From positions 1 through 64,000 of the forward strand of contig JADBKJ010000024.1 of assembly GCA_014896455.1 (NCBI GenBank): a DNA stretch of 64,000 nucleotides, in the 5' to 3' direction. Both the position numbers and the translations under genes were made by a program. Of the stretch, positions 1 to 10,171 are shown piece by piece (the first letter of the stretch is position 1; the number at the start of each line of letters is the position of its first letter). Under the pieces are notes generated by a model that was given only the letters and a program-made list of their open reading frames with translations, was not told the origin of the DNA and ran no database searches. Source of the stretch: Thermoanaerobacter sp. GTDB lineage: Bacteria > Bacillota > Thermoanaerobacteria > Thermoanaerobacterales > Thermoanaerobacteraceae.

Positions 1-51
1 AGTCGCTCCGATTGCAAAATATCTCCTTTACGAAAGTTTGTCTACAGTCTG
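1..51 (+). repeat. Foldback (MITE-like) element, right end only
   Basis: These bases match the right end of the roughly 265-bp repeat found complete at 14979-15243, including GATTGCAAAATATCTCCTTT and the terminal GTTTGTCTACAGTCTG. The rest of the element lies before the window. A stem-loop follows immediately, as at the other copies. Confidence 0.85.
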
Positions 52-52
52 A

Positions 53-73
53 AATACACTTGGAAAGTGTATT
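53..73 (-). terminator. Stem-loop abutting the repeat, possible terminator
   Basis: AATACACT pairs with AGTGTATT across a 5-base loop. It is the only hairpin downstream of the thioesterase gene at 146-562. On the minus strand it lacks a clear T tract, so termination is uncertain. It directly touches the repeat end. Confidence 0.35.
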
Positions 74-145
74 GAGAAACAATCGGTTACCCTATTATTT
101 ATTATAACTCATTTTAATAGTATTTTATACCATTTTTTATAAATT

Positions 146-562
146 TTAATCACAGCATTTTGCAAGCATTTCATAAACTTCTGGCATTACTTTTTTCAAA
201 TTGATAGGTTTTTTTTCAAGATTTGTAAAGGGATGCTCTGTATAACCTTGTGCTAAAAGTTTGTTATCCTCTTTGCGTATTATATTATATAAAAATTTAA
301 GACGAGTTCCTTTCACAAATTCTAATCGTGTTCGTATTATTATGAGGTCATCGTACAAAGCAGGAGAAAAATATTTACACTGAGCGTCAATTACAGGTAG
401 CATTACATTTTTTTCTTCTAAGCTTCTGTAGGACATCCCCAAAGAGCGAAAAAACTCCGTCCTGCCAATTTCAAACCAATTAAAATAATTGGAATAGTAA
501 ACTATACCCATTTTGTCTGTTTCTCCATATCGGACTCTTATCTCTGCATCCCATACATGCAT
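146..562 (-). CDS. YbgC/FadM-family acyl-CoA thioesterase
   Basis: This 138-residue protein has the single hotdog fold of the 4HBT family, which hydrolyses acyl-CoA thioesters in the cytoplasm. The N-terminal stretch RYGETDKMGIVYYSNYF carries the family's catalytic Asp (ETDxxG) and the following helix; the length is typical. The start at 562 is preceded by an AGGAGT ribosome site. It is the last gene of the dnaE-pfkA-pyk run, separated from pyk by a terminator hairpin, so it may be expressed from read-through. The natural substrate cannot be told from sequence. Confidence 0.88.
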   Translation of the reverse strand: MHVWDAEIRVRYGETDKMGIVYYSNYFNWFEIGRTEFFRSLGMSYRSLEEKNVMLPVIDAQCKYFSPALYDDLIIIRTRLEFVKGTRLKFLYNIIRKEDNKLLAQGYTEHPFTNLEKKPINLKKVMPEVYEMLAKCCD

Positions 563-580
563 AATTTAAATCACTCCTTA

Positions 581-611
581 AAAAAACAAAGACAAAAGAA
601 AATCTTGTCTT
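581..611 (-). terminator. Rho-independent terminator after pyk
   Basis: On the minus strand AAGACAA pairs with TTGTCTT and is followed by TGTTTTTTT, immediately after the pyk stop codon. Confidence 0.75.
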
Positions 612-613
612 AT

Positions 614-2365
<1,752 letters not shown>

Positions 2366-2387
2366 ACCTTCACTCCCTAAAATTTAT

Positions 2388-3353
2388 TTATATAGACAAT
2401 ATCTTGCTGAGCTCATAAAGTTTTCTGTTAAACTCCTTTTTCATGGAAAGAGCTTCATCTATATCATCGTCTACAATTTGATTGTTTCGTATACTTATTA
2501 TCCTCTTAGTTTTATTTTCCAAAAGCAACTCCACCGCTCTTGCTCCCATTTGGCTTGCCAATACCCTATCCATCACTGTAGGAGCTCCACCTCTTTGAAT
2601 ATGCCCCAAAATAGTATACCTTAAGTCTAATTTTGGTAGCCTTTCTTTAATCATTTTCGCTAGTTCGGGAGCGCTCATAACTCCTTCTGCAAGGACAATT
2701 ATATGATGAAGCTTCCCTCTCTTTATCCCGTAAGTAATTTTATCACAAAGTTCGTCGATGCTCCATTCCACTTCAGGAAGTATAATCATCTCCGCTCCAC
2801 CAGCTAGACCAGCATACAAAGCAATGTAACCCGCATTTCTTCCCATCACTTCTATTATATTTGCTCTTTCATGGGAAGTAGCAGTATCCCTTATTTTATT
2901 TATTGCATCAATAACAGTATTACAAGCTGTATCAAAACCTATTGTATAATCTGTACAAGGTATGTCATTGTCAATTGTACCTGGAATTCCAATTGTATTT
3001 ACATTCCATTCTTCACTTAAAAGCTGTGCTCCTCTAAAAGAGCCATCTCCTCCAATTACAACTAGACCTTCTATTCCATGTTTTTGAAGGGTTTCGTAAG
3101 CTTTTTGGCGCACCTCTTTTTTCTTAAATTCTTCACATCTAGCAGTTCTCAAAATAGTACCACCTTTTTGCAATATATCTCCTACTGAAGAAAGATTTAA
3201 GTCAATAACTTCATCCTCTACTAAGCCTGCATATCCTCTCATAATACCTTTTACTTTAAGCCCATAATAAATTCCTGTCCTCACCACAGCCCTTATAGCT
3301 GCATTCATCCCTGGTGCATCTCCACCGCTCGTAAGTATACCAATTGTTTTCAT
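2388..3353 (-). CDS. pfkA: ATP-dependent 6-phosphofructokinase
   Basis: This enzyme phosphorylates fructose 6-phosphate to the 1,6-bisphosphate in glycolysis. At 321 residues it has the length of bacterial allosteric PfkA. Visible motifs are the nucleotide-binding [25 protein letters not shown], the catalytic GTIDNDI with its Asp, and the substrate-binding [11 protein letters not shown]. It lies between the 65-residue gene and pyk on the same strand with a short gap, so it is almost certainly cotranscribed with pyk. The gap upstream (3354-3429) holds the ribosome site and no strong terminator. Confidence 0.98.
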   Translation of the reverse strand: MKTIGILTSGGDAPGMNAAIRAVVRTGIYYGLKVKGIMRGYAGLVEDEVIDLNLSSVGDILQKGGTILRTARCEEFKKKEVRQKAYETLQKHGIEGLVVIGGDGSFRGAQLLSEEWNVNTIGIPGTIDNDIPCTDYTIGFDTACNTVIDAINKIRDTATSHERANIIEVMGRNAGYIALYAGLAGGAEMIILPEVEWSIDELCDKITYGIKRGKLHHIIVLAEGVMSAPELAKMIKERLPKLDLRYTILGHIQRGGAPTVMDRVLASQMGARAVELLLENKTKRIISIRNNQIVDDDIDEALSMKKEFNRKLYELSKILSI

Positions 3354-3429
3354 ACTTTACCTCCTCATTTTATCCCACATGGACTTTACTTGTCCCGTTT
3401 TCGTTAAAGCAGCCCTTTCGGGCAAAAAA

Positions 3430-3627
3430 TTATAAGCCATATTCAATAATAATGCTTTGCGCATCTTGAGCTTCTGCTTTTGGAACTAAAACCTCACAAT
3501 AAGAACCTTTTTTGTCTATTTTTTTATTAAGTGGACGCAATTTTACCAAAAAACCTTCTTTTGTTAAAATGTCTTTTACCTTTTCTGCTGTCTCCATATC
3601 TTGTGCCATGTATATTACCGTCCACAT
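3430..3627 (-). CDS. Small conserved protein between dnaE and pfkA
   Basis: This 65-residue protein has a DUF2007-like pattern: MWTVIYMAQDMETAEKVKDI followed by alternating strands and a helix rich in Lys and Glu. It has no catalytic motif, membrane segment or cysteine pair. Its AAGGAGG site lies 7 bases before the ATG. Position between dnaE and pfkA and the compact alpha/beta pattern suggest a small regulatory or ligand-binding domain, but the function is unknown. I recall relatives being annotated as glutamate decarboxylase, which this size cannot support. Confidence 0.8.
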   Translation of the reverse strand: MWTVIYMAQDMETAEKVKDILTKEGFLVKLRPLNKKIDKKGSYCEVLVPKAEAQDAQSIIIEYGL

Positions 3628-3710
3628 AAAACGGCCTCCTTAGTATTTCTAAATTATATTTTAATCTATTTTTTTGCAGTTATCAACTCAAAAATTTACA
3701 AATACTTATT

Positions 3711-6700
3711 TCAAATTACTTTGACATTTTCCTCTCCTAAAACAACATACAGTTGTTTAATTAATTCCTTACTTCCATTTACCCACAAGTCTCTATTAGC
3801 TGCCAATAATTTTTTACTATTAAGCTTTAAAACTACTGGCATATTACCAGGATTTTTACGTAATATTTGTTTAACAATCTCAATCTTTGTAGAATCCTGC
3901 AAATTAAGATAAAGTTTTTTCACTATCGCTTGTGACAACAGCTTAATTTCATCGCATAAAATCTTAGGCTCTTCCTCTTCCTTTAAACTAACCTTTCCTC
4001 TCACTACAACCGGGTTGTCTTCTTTTATTATACTGGAATACTTTTCATATACAGTTGGAAATACTATTACTTCTACAGTACCATATAAGTCCTCAATTGT
4101 GACAAAAGCCATCATATTATTATTTTTGGTAAATTTAATTTTTTTTGTAGCTATAACTCCTGCTATCACTACTTCTTGGTTATCTTGCAATTTAGGCTGA
4201 AACATTTCCTCTTCGCTAACTTTAAGATCCAAAGTAGTGGCATTACTAATTTTAGGAATATCCTCCATGTATTCTTCTAGAGGATGCCCACTTATATAAA
4301 GGCCTAAAGTTTCTTTTTCCATGGACAACAATCTGTTTTTAGGAAATTCTTCTACATCAGGAAATTCAAATTCCACCCCATGACTTTGTTCTACTTCTCC
4401 AAATAAAGAAATCTGCCCATTTAAATTATTATTTCTATTTTTCTTTATATTTTCCATTAATTTGTCATATACTGATAAAAGTTGAGAACGCCGCACTCCA
4501 AAAGAACTAAAAGCTCCTGCTTTAATTAAGCTTTCCACCGCTTTTTTATTTAATTGACTGTCCTGCATCCTTTCAAAAAAGTCGACTACAGATTTAAATT
4601 TCCCATTTCTTTCTCTCTCACTTACGATTTCCATTGTCATATTTAAACCAACATTTTTTACTGCACTAAGGCCAAACCTTATTTTATCCTCTACCACAGT
4701 AAAATATGAATCGCTCTCATTTATATCTGGCGGCAGCACTTTTATACCCATTTTTTTACACACCTGAACATAAAAAGCAATCTTGTCCAAGTTATCTACA
4801 AAACTGTTTAAAAGAGCTGCCATAAATTCTACAGGATAATACCTTTTCAAATATGCAGTCTGATAAGCTATAACAGCATAAGCCGCAGCATGAGATTTAT
4901 TAAAAGCATAGTTTGCAAAATCTAGCATTTCGTCAAAAAGTTTATTAGCAGTTACCTCGTCTAATCCATTTCTTAAAGCACCTGGAACTATCACATTTCC
5001 CTCTTCATCAACTATCCCATAGATAAAATTCTTTCTTTCTTGTTCCATTACATCCATTTTCTTCTTAGCCATAGCTCGTCTTACCAAATCAGACCTGCCT
5101 AAAGAGTAACCAGCGACATCTCTTACAATTTGCATAACTTGCTCCTGATACACCATGCAGCCATAAGTTACATCTAAAATTGGCTTTAAAAGAGGATGGT
5201 CATAGACTATACTCTCTGGGTGATTTCTATTTGCAAGATATCTTGGAATTTGGTCCATAGGTCCGGGGCGATAGAGAGAAATTCCTGCTATTATGTCCTC
5301 AAGGTTTTTAGGCTTTAATTCAGTCATAAACTGCTTCATCCCTGGAGACTCTAATTGAAAAACTCCTTCTGTTTCCCCTTTTGATATAAGTTCATAAACT
5401 TTAAGGTCATCGTACTCCATAGAATCAAAGTCTATAATCACACCCTTGTTCTTTTTTACCATTTCAATTGTATCCCTTATAACCGTCAAAGTTCTCAGTC
5501 CCAAAAAGTCCATCTTCAAAAGTCCTAACTCTTCAAGGGTGGTCATCGGAAATTGGGTCACTATGGAATCCTCATTTTTTTGCAGTGGCACGTAATTGAC
5601 AAGGGGTTCTTTTGATATTACAACTCCCGCAGCATGAGTAGAGGCATGTCTAGGAAGGCCTTCTAAAGACCTGGAAATATCAATAAGCTGTTTTACTTTT
5701 TCTTCATTTTCGTATCGCACTTTAAGTTCAGGGTTTAAAGATAAAGCTTTATCAATAGTCATTCCCAATTCAAAAGGAATCATTTTAGCAATTACATCTA
5801 CCTCTGCATAAGGATAATTTAAAGCCCTTCCTACATCCCTTATAACCGCTCTCGCCGCCATTGTACCAAAAGTTATAATTTGAGCTACATTGTCCTTACC
5901 ATATTTTTCTACAACGTAATCAATTACTTCTTGTCTTCTCTCATAACAAAAGTCTGAATCAATATCAGGCATGCTGACCCTCTCAGGGTTTAAAAACCTC
6001 TCAAAAAGAAGGTTGTATTTTATAGGATCTATGTTAGTTATTCCCAACGTATAGGCTACCAAACTACCTGCCGCAGAACCTCTTCCTGGTCCCGTCATAA
6101 TCCCGTTGTCTTTCGCAAACTTTATAAAGTCCCACACTATGAGGAAATAATCCACATATCCCATTTGCTTTATCACAGAAAGTTCGTAATCTAATCTTTC
6201 AATCACTTCTTTGCCTGGATTTTTGTACCTCTTGTACAATCCTTCATAACATAAATTTTTCAAATATTCATAGGAATCAACGCCTTCTGGCAAATCGTAT
6301 TTGGGCAATTTCGTCTTATTAAACTCAAATTCTACATTGCACATGTCTGCAATCTTCTCAGTATTTCCAATGGCCTCTTTACAACAAGAAAAAAGATTCT
6401 CCATCTCTTCTGGAGATTTTAAATAAAATTCATCAGTTGGAAAAGACATGCGATCTTCATCATCAATTGTCTTTCCTGTTTGAATGCACAAAAGCACTTC
6501 ATGAGCTTTTGCGTCTTTTTTTTCAAGATAGTGTACATCATTAGTAGCAACTAAAGGTATTCCTGTCTCTTTGGATAGTCTTATAAGCTCTTTATTTACC
6601 TTTTGCTGTTCTAAAATTCCATGGTCCTGTAGTTCTAAATAAAAATTCCCTCGTCCAAAAATAGAATCGTAAAAAAGAGCTGCCTCTTTCGCTTTTTCAT

Positions 6701-7148
6701 ACTCACCTCTTAAGATATAAGAAGGAACTTCTCCTGCAAGGCAAGCACTTAAAGCGATTAGCCCCTCACTATGCTCTTTTAAAAACTCTCTATCAACTCG
6801 CGGTTTATAATAAAAGCCCTCAATTGAAGCCATAGTCACTATCTTCATTAAATTTTTATACCCTGTCATATCTTTTGCCAGTAATACCAAATGATAATTT
6901 TCATTATCAATCCCATATTCTCTATCCTGCATGCTTCGAGGGGCTATATAAATTTCACAGCCTATAATAGGTTTTATTCCTTGTGCTACGGCTTCTTTAT
7001 AAAAATCTATTACGCCATACATCACTCCATGGTCTGTAATAGCTATGGCTTTCATGTTTAACTCTTTAGTTTTAGCAATCAAATCCTTGATTCTGCAAGA
7101 ACCGTCAAGTAAACTGTATTCAGAATGAACGTGTAAATGGACAAACAT
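3711..7148 (-). CDS. dnaE: DNA polymerase III alpha subunit (DnaE)
   Basis: This is a replicative DNA polymerase subunit of 1145 residues, the length of the DnaE1 type. It opens with a PHP domain (MFVHLHVHSEYSLLDG, then AITDHGVMYG). The palm carries PDIDSDFCYERR with catalytic aspartates near residue 395, and GRGSAAGSLVAY lies just before it. A helix-hairpin-helix region follows, then an OB-fold near residues 990-1060. An AGGTGAT ribosome site precedes the ATG. It lies 10 bp downstream of the ytoI-like gene and upstream of the 65-residue gene and pfkA. Many Firmicutes also have PolC, which is not in this window. Confidence 0.97.
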   Translation of the reverse strand: MFVHLHVHSEYSLLDGSCRIKDLIAKTKELNMKAIAITDHGVMYGVIDFYKEAVAQGIKPIIGCEIYIAPRSMQDREYGIDNENYHLVLLAKDMTGYKNLMKIVTMASIEGFYYKPRVDREFLKEHSEGLIALSACLAGEVPSYILRGEYEKAKEAALFYDSIFGRGNFYLELQDHGILEQQKVNKELIRLSKETGIPLVATNDVHYLEKKDAKAHEVLLCIQTGKTIDDEDRMSFPTDEFYLKSPEEMENLFSCCKEAIGNTEKIADMCNVEFEFNKTKLPKYDLPEGVDSYEYLKNLCYEGLYKRYKNPGKEVIERLDYELSVIKQMGYVDYFLIVWDFIKFAKDNGIMTGPGRGSAAGSLVAYTLGITNIDPIKYNLLFERFLNPERVSMPDIDSDFCYERRQEVIDYVVEKYGKDNVAQIITFGTMAARAVIRDVGRALNYPYAEVDVIAKMIPFELGMTIDKALSLNPELKVRYENEEKVKQLIDISRSLEGLPRHASTHAAGVVISKEPLVNYVPLQKNEDSIVTQFPMTTLEELGLLKMDFLGLRTLTVIRDTIEMVKKNKGVIIDFDSMEYDDLKVYELISKGETEGVFQLESPGMKQFMTELKPKNLEDIIAGISLYRPGPMDQIPRYLANRNHPESIVYDHPLLKPILDVTYGCMVYQEQVMQIVRDVAGYSLGRSDLVRRAMAKKKMDVMEQERKNFIYGIVDEEGNVIVPGALRNGLDEVTANKLFDEMLDFANYAFNKSHAAAYAVIAYQTAYLKRYYPVEFMAALLNSFVDNLDKIAFYVQVCKKMGIKVLPPDINESDSYFTVVEDKIRFGLSAVKNVGLNMTMEIVSERERNGKFKSVVDFFERMQDSQLNKKAVESLIKAGAFSSFGVRRSQLLSVYDKLMENIKKNRNNNLNGQISLFGEVEQSHGVEFEFPDVEEFPKNRLLSMEKETLGLYISGHPLEEYMEDIPKISNATTLDLKVSEEEMFQPKLQDNQEVVIAGVIATKKIKFTKNNNMMAFVTIEDLYGTVEVIVFPTVYEKYSSIIKEDNPVVVRGKVSLKEEEEPKILCDEIKLLSQAIVKKLYLNLQDSTKIEIVKQILRKNPGNMPVVLKLNSKKLLAANRDLWVNGSKELIKQLYVVLGEENVKVI

Positions 7149-7158
7149 AATATATCAC

Positions 7159-8466
7159 CTAAGCCATCTTTATTCTTTTAGAAAGCCTGACAGACATCAA
7201 CGCCTTTGCAATTTCTTCTTTTTCATGAATGATTTGAATTTCCAACTTACTAAAATTATTACTAACCTCTATTATTTTTGCGAAAACTTCTATTACTTCT
7301 TCTGTGCGCATTGGTTTTATAAAATAAATTGAGAAATTATCCAATACTGCATCATATCTTTTATTCTGCGTTATAGCAAAAATACCAGATTCACACATTA
7401 ACATCATCAAGGCACTGCTACTTACTGTACCAAATTGGTTAATCATCATTGAAGGAATCTTACCTTTAAATTTTACTCCATTTTCTATTTTTTCCATATC
7501 AAAATCTTTAAAAATTGTATCTTGAATAGCTTCACTAATCTGTGGCTGTTTTGTCGTATAATGTAGGGCCTTAATTACATCTTCCCTGCTTATGAGTCCT
7601 ATCAATTCTCTGCCACGAGTCACAGGTAGTATCTCTACATTCCACCATATCATCAGATGGGCTGCATAAGAAAGCGTAGTAGTATCCGTTACAAATACAG
7701 GGTTAGGAGTCATAATACTCCCAATTTTATCATCATCCGATGCAGTGGCAACATCTCTTGAAGTTACCATACCGACTAACATCCCTTTAGAATCAACAAC
7801 GGGATATCTGGTATGTTTAGTCTCTGTGTATAATTTTTTCCAATCTTTTACTGTTTGTTGAGGCGTCATATAGATTGGATTATATGTCATTACGTCACTG
7901 ACGTACAAAATCTTTTTTCGTGTCATACTTTCATTGATCGCCTTGTTTATAAGAGTCGCTACAGTAAAAGTGTCATAAGAAGTAGATATAAGCGGCAATG
8001 AAAGCTTATCCGCCAGTTCTTTTATATGAGGTAACGTATCAAAACCTCCTGTAATCATCACTGCTGCCCCTGCTTTCAAAGCCGCTTCCTGCGCATCTTC
8101 TCTATTCCCCAAAATTACAAGGTCCCCTGGAGTTATGTACTTCACCATTTCATCAATGGTCATGGCTCCAATTAGAAACTTGTGAAGTTCCATCCCCATT
8201 CCACCATGGCCGCCTAATACTGTCCCTTCTACTACATCTGTAATAACCTCATAAGTAAGACGGTCAAAAAATGGATCTTTTTGTTTCCTTCTTATAGTTC
8301 CCACTCTTGGAATCGTAGTAACAAGCATTAAATTTTCTGCATCCTTTATAGCTTTGTAAGCAGTACCCTCACTTATATGTAAAGTTTGTGCAAGACCTCT
8401 TACTGAAATTTTTGTACCTTCAGGTAAATTTTTTATATATTCCAATACAATTTCATTTTTTTTCAT
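7159..8466 (-). CDS. ytoI: HTH-DRTGG-CBS-hotdog protein, YtoI-like
   Basis: The domain order is a winged-helix N terminus (about residues 1-65), a DRTGG domain (about 70-180), a CBS pair (about 190-305) and a C-terminal hotdog thioesterase-like domain (about 315-430). This is the architecture of Bacillus YtoI. CBS pairs usually bind adenine nucleotides and hotdog domains acyl-CoA, so a nucleotide- or CoA-sensing regulator is likely; the ligand and targets are not known. The start at 8466 is chosen because AAAGG lies 9 bases upstream; an ATG three codons earlier overlaps that site. It lies directly before dnaE, as in Bacillus. Confidence 0.85.
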   Translation of the reverse strand: MKKNEIVLEYIKNLPEGTKISVRGLAQTLHISEGTAYKAIKDAENLMLVTTIPRVGTIRRKQKDPFFDRLTYEVITDVVEGTVLGGHGGMGMELHKFLIGAMTIDEMVKYITPGDLVILGNREDAQEAALKAGAAVMITGGFDTLPHIKELADKLSLPLISTSYDTFTVATLINKAINESMTRKKILYVSDVMTYNPIYMTPQQTVKDWKKLYTETKHTRYPVVDSKGMLVGMVTSRDVATASDDDKIGSIMTPNPVFVTDTTTLSYAAHLMIWWNVEILPVTRGRELIGLISREDVIKALHYTTKQPQISEAIQDTIFKDFDMEKIENGVKFKGKIPSMMINQFGTVSSSALMMLMCESGIFAITQNKRYDAVLDNFSIYFIKPMRTEEVIEVFAKIIEVSNNFSKLEIQIIHEKEEIAKALMSVRLSKRIKMA

Positions 8467-8484
8467 AACTATCATCCTTTATAC

Positions 8485-8516
8485 AAAAAAGGTTTCTAAA
8501 AAGAAACCTTTTTTGT
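8485..8516 (-). terminator. Terminator after ptsH
   Basis: GGTTTCT and AGAAACC form a stem with an A-rich 4-base loop, flanked by A and T runs on either side. It lies 1 bp beyond the ptsH stop and separates whiA-ptsH from the ytoI-dnaE operon. Confidence 0.85.
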
Positions 8517-8783
8517 TTACTCCTCACCGAATTTTGATTCAATGAGGTCAACCAATGCTTTTATAGCAGCCTCTTCGTCGTCTCCTTCGGCACTCAATTT
8601 GACAACATTGCCTTGTGAAACTCCAAGAGACATAATTCCCATTATACTTTTGGCGTTTACTTTTTTGTTATCCTTCTCTACCCATATTTGCGAGGAAAAT
8701 TTGCTGGCAGTTTGTACAAATAATGCTGCAGGTCTTGCATGAAGCCCCGTCTTATTTTTAATTTCAATCGTAACTTCTTTCAT
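8517..8783 (-). CDS. ptsH: HPr phosphocarrier protein
   Basis: This 88-residue protein carries both regulatory sites of Gram-positive HPr: His15 in TGLHARPAA, which relays phosphate in the sugar phosphotransferase system, and Ser46 in [10 protein letters not shown], the site used by HPr kinase for CcpA control. Because His15 is present it is a true HPr rather than Crh, although its place directly after whiA is where Bacillus keeps crh. The gene starts on the last base of whiA, so the two are translationally coupled. HPr kinase is not in the window. Confidence 0.95.
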   Translation of the reverse strand: MKEVTIEIKNKTGLHARPAALFVQTASKFSSQIWVEKDNKKVNAKSIMGIMSLGVSQGNVVKLSAEGDDEEAAIKALVDLIESKFGEE

Positions 8784-9739
8784 TATTGAACTCTCCTCTC
8801 TTTCAATTTCTTTGAAATTTCTTCAATTTTCCTAAGTCTATGATTCACTCCTGACTTACCGACAGGAGGAACTAGCATTTGTCCTAATTCTTTTAAGCTC
8901 AGATCAGGATAATTAATCCTGAGTTCCGCCACCTCTTTCAAATTAGGCGGCAAGAAATCAAATCCTACTGTCTCTTTAATGTAATTTATACTCTCTATTT
9001 GCCTTAAAGATGCATTAATAGTTTTTGTCAAATTTGCAGTTTCACAATTTACAATTCTATTTACATTGTTTCTCATTTCTTTGTATACTCGTATATTTTC
9101 CAAGTTCAAAAGAGCACTGTGGGCCCCCATTATATTTAAAACATCAACAATTTGCTCTCCTTCTTTTAAGTATACTACATAATTATTTTTTCTTGCAATA
9201 ACCTTTGAATTTAAATCAAAAGAATTTATCAATTTGCTTAAATCTTTTCCGTGTTCTAAATTATGAGTAATAAACTCCATATGATAAGCTTTTTCAGGAT
9301 CGCTTATTGAACCACCCCCTAAAAAAGCTCCTCTTAAATAAGCTTTTTTTGCTTTGCTGTTTTTTAGAATCTTTTGGTCTATCCCATAATTTAATTTTAT
9401 ATGACCTTTTTCATAATTCAATATCTTAATTTTACCCAAAATTTCTTCAACAACTTTTGTATCAGGTACAAATATGAGATAGGTTAAGGTTTTTTTTAGA
9501 TACTTACCTCTTCTTACCATTGTCTCAGGAATTATCCCAAATAAATCTTTTACTAACTTAAAAACTAACCTCGCCACAGAGGCATTTTCTGTAGTAAATG
9601 TTAAAGAAATTTTCCTATTGCCATATATCGAAATGCTGCCTATCGTCCTAATCAAAGCAGCTAACTCTGCTATTTTGCTCTCTTTATCTTCAGGATAAAT
9701 CCTTGCTAATTCGTCTTTTGTATCTGAAGAAAATGACAT
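8783..9739 (-). CDS. whiA: WhiA, LAGLIDADG-like cell-division regulator
   Basis: WhiA is a DNA-binding protein linked to cell division and, in actinobacteria, sporulation. The 318-residue protein begins [14 protein letters not shown] and contains the homing-endonuclease-like core with [18 protein letters not shown] near residue 135. A C-terminal helix-turn-helix covers [18 protein letters not shown] and [13 protein letters not shown]. It is upstream of and overlaps ptsH. Its usual partners yvcK and rapZ are about 7.5 kb away, at 17-19 kb, with starch genes between. Confidence 0.96.
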   Translation of the reverse strand: MSFSSDTKDELARIYPEDKESKIAELAALIRTIGSISIYGNRKISLTFTTENASVARLVFKLVKDLFGIIPETMVRRGKYLKKTLTYLIFVPDTKVVEEILGKIKILNYEKGHIKLNYGIDQKILKNSKAKKAYLRGAFLGGGSISDPEKAYHMEFITHNLEHGKDLSKLINSFDLNSKVIARKNNYVVYLKEGEQIVDVLNIMGAHSALLNLENIRVYKEMRNNVNRIVNCETANLTKTINASLRQIESINYIKETVGFDFLPPNLKEVAELRINYPDLSLKELGQMLVPPVGKSGVNHRLRKIEEISKKLKERRVQ

Positions 9740-9783
9740 AAAGCATCACCTCAATAGGCTTATCTTTATTATACTACATTATT

Positions 9784-9830
9784 TCAAAAAAAAAACCCCC
9801 TTTAAAAAACAAACGAACAAAAAGGGAGTT
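9784..9830 (-). terminator. Terminator after the 77-residue gene
   Basis: On the minus strand AACTCCCTTT pairs, with one mismatch, with AAAGGGGGTT and runs into a long T tract. It lies between the 77-residue gene and whiA. Confidence 0.75.
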
Positions 9831-9846
9831 ATAAGTTTATAGCAGA

Positions 9847-10080
9847 TTACAATAATTTTTTCTTTTCCCATTCAATATATTTAGGTGAATTTTTCCAATT
9901 ATGTCTTTCTTCGGAATTGCACCATTCCTTGAACTCTTTGTAATCTTTCCACTCTTCATATTCACTTGCTTCAACTAATTTTTTTAATGTGACAAGCTTT
10001 GTAATGTCGTAACTTCCATACAATCTCTCATAATCCTTATAGTATTGATAATCTCTGCCATAGCGGGATGTATCTTTCAT
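9847..10080 (-). CDS. Small charged hypothetical protein
   Basis: I do not recognise this 77-residue protein. It is very rich in Tyr, Trp, Lys and Glu, with repeated aromatic-charged units such as EYEEWKDYKEFKEW. It has no cysteine pair, signal peptide or membrane segment and is predicted to be helical and soluble. The gene is framed by its own terminator downstream and the cyclomaltodextrinase terminator upstream, so it is probably a single-gene transcript. A clean frame and a possible AGGGGTGAT ribosome site before the ATG support it as real. Confidence 0.65.
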   Translation of the reverse strand: MKDTSRYGRDYQYYKDYERLYGSYDITKLVTLKKLVEASEYEEWKDYKEFKEWCNSEERHNWKNSPKYIEWEKKKLL

Positions 10081-10100
10081 ACTATCACCCCTGTTTTTTT

Positions 10101-10129
10101 AAAAAACATAGGGGAATTTTCATCCCCCT
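10101..10129 (-). terminator. Terminator after the cyclomaltodextrinase gene
   Basis: On the minus strand AGGGGGA pairs with TTCCCCT and is followed by ATGTTTTTT. Confidence 0.75.
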
Positions 10130-10171
10130 TTATTTTTCTATTTTCATATTATTCACTTAAACTCAGATTGG

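Noticed and set aside
3400-3425. Hairpin AGCCCTTTCGGGC as a terminator between the 65-residue gene and pfkA
   Set aside because: The stem is only 4 bp and on the coding strand no T tract follows; the operon order argues for read-through.
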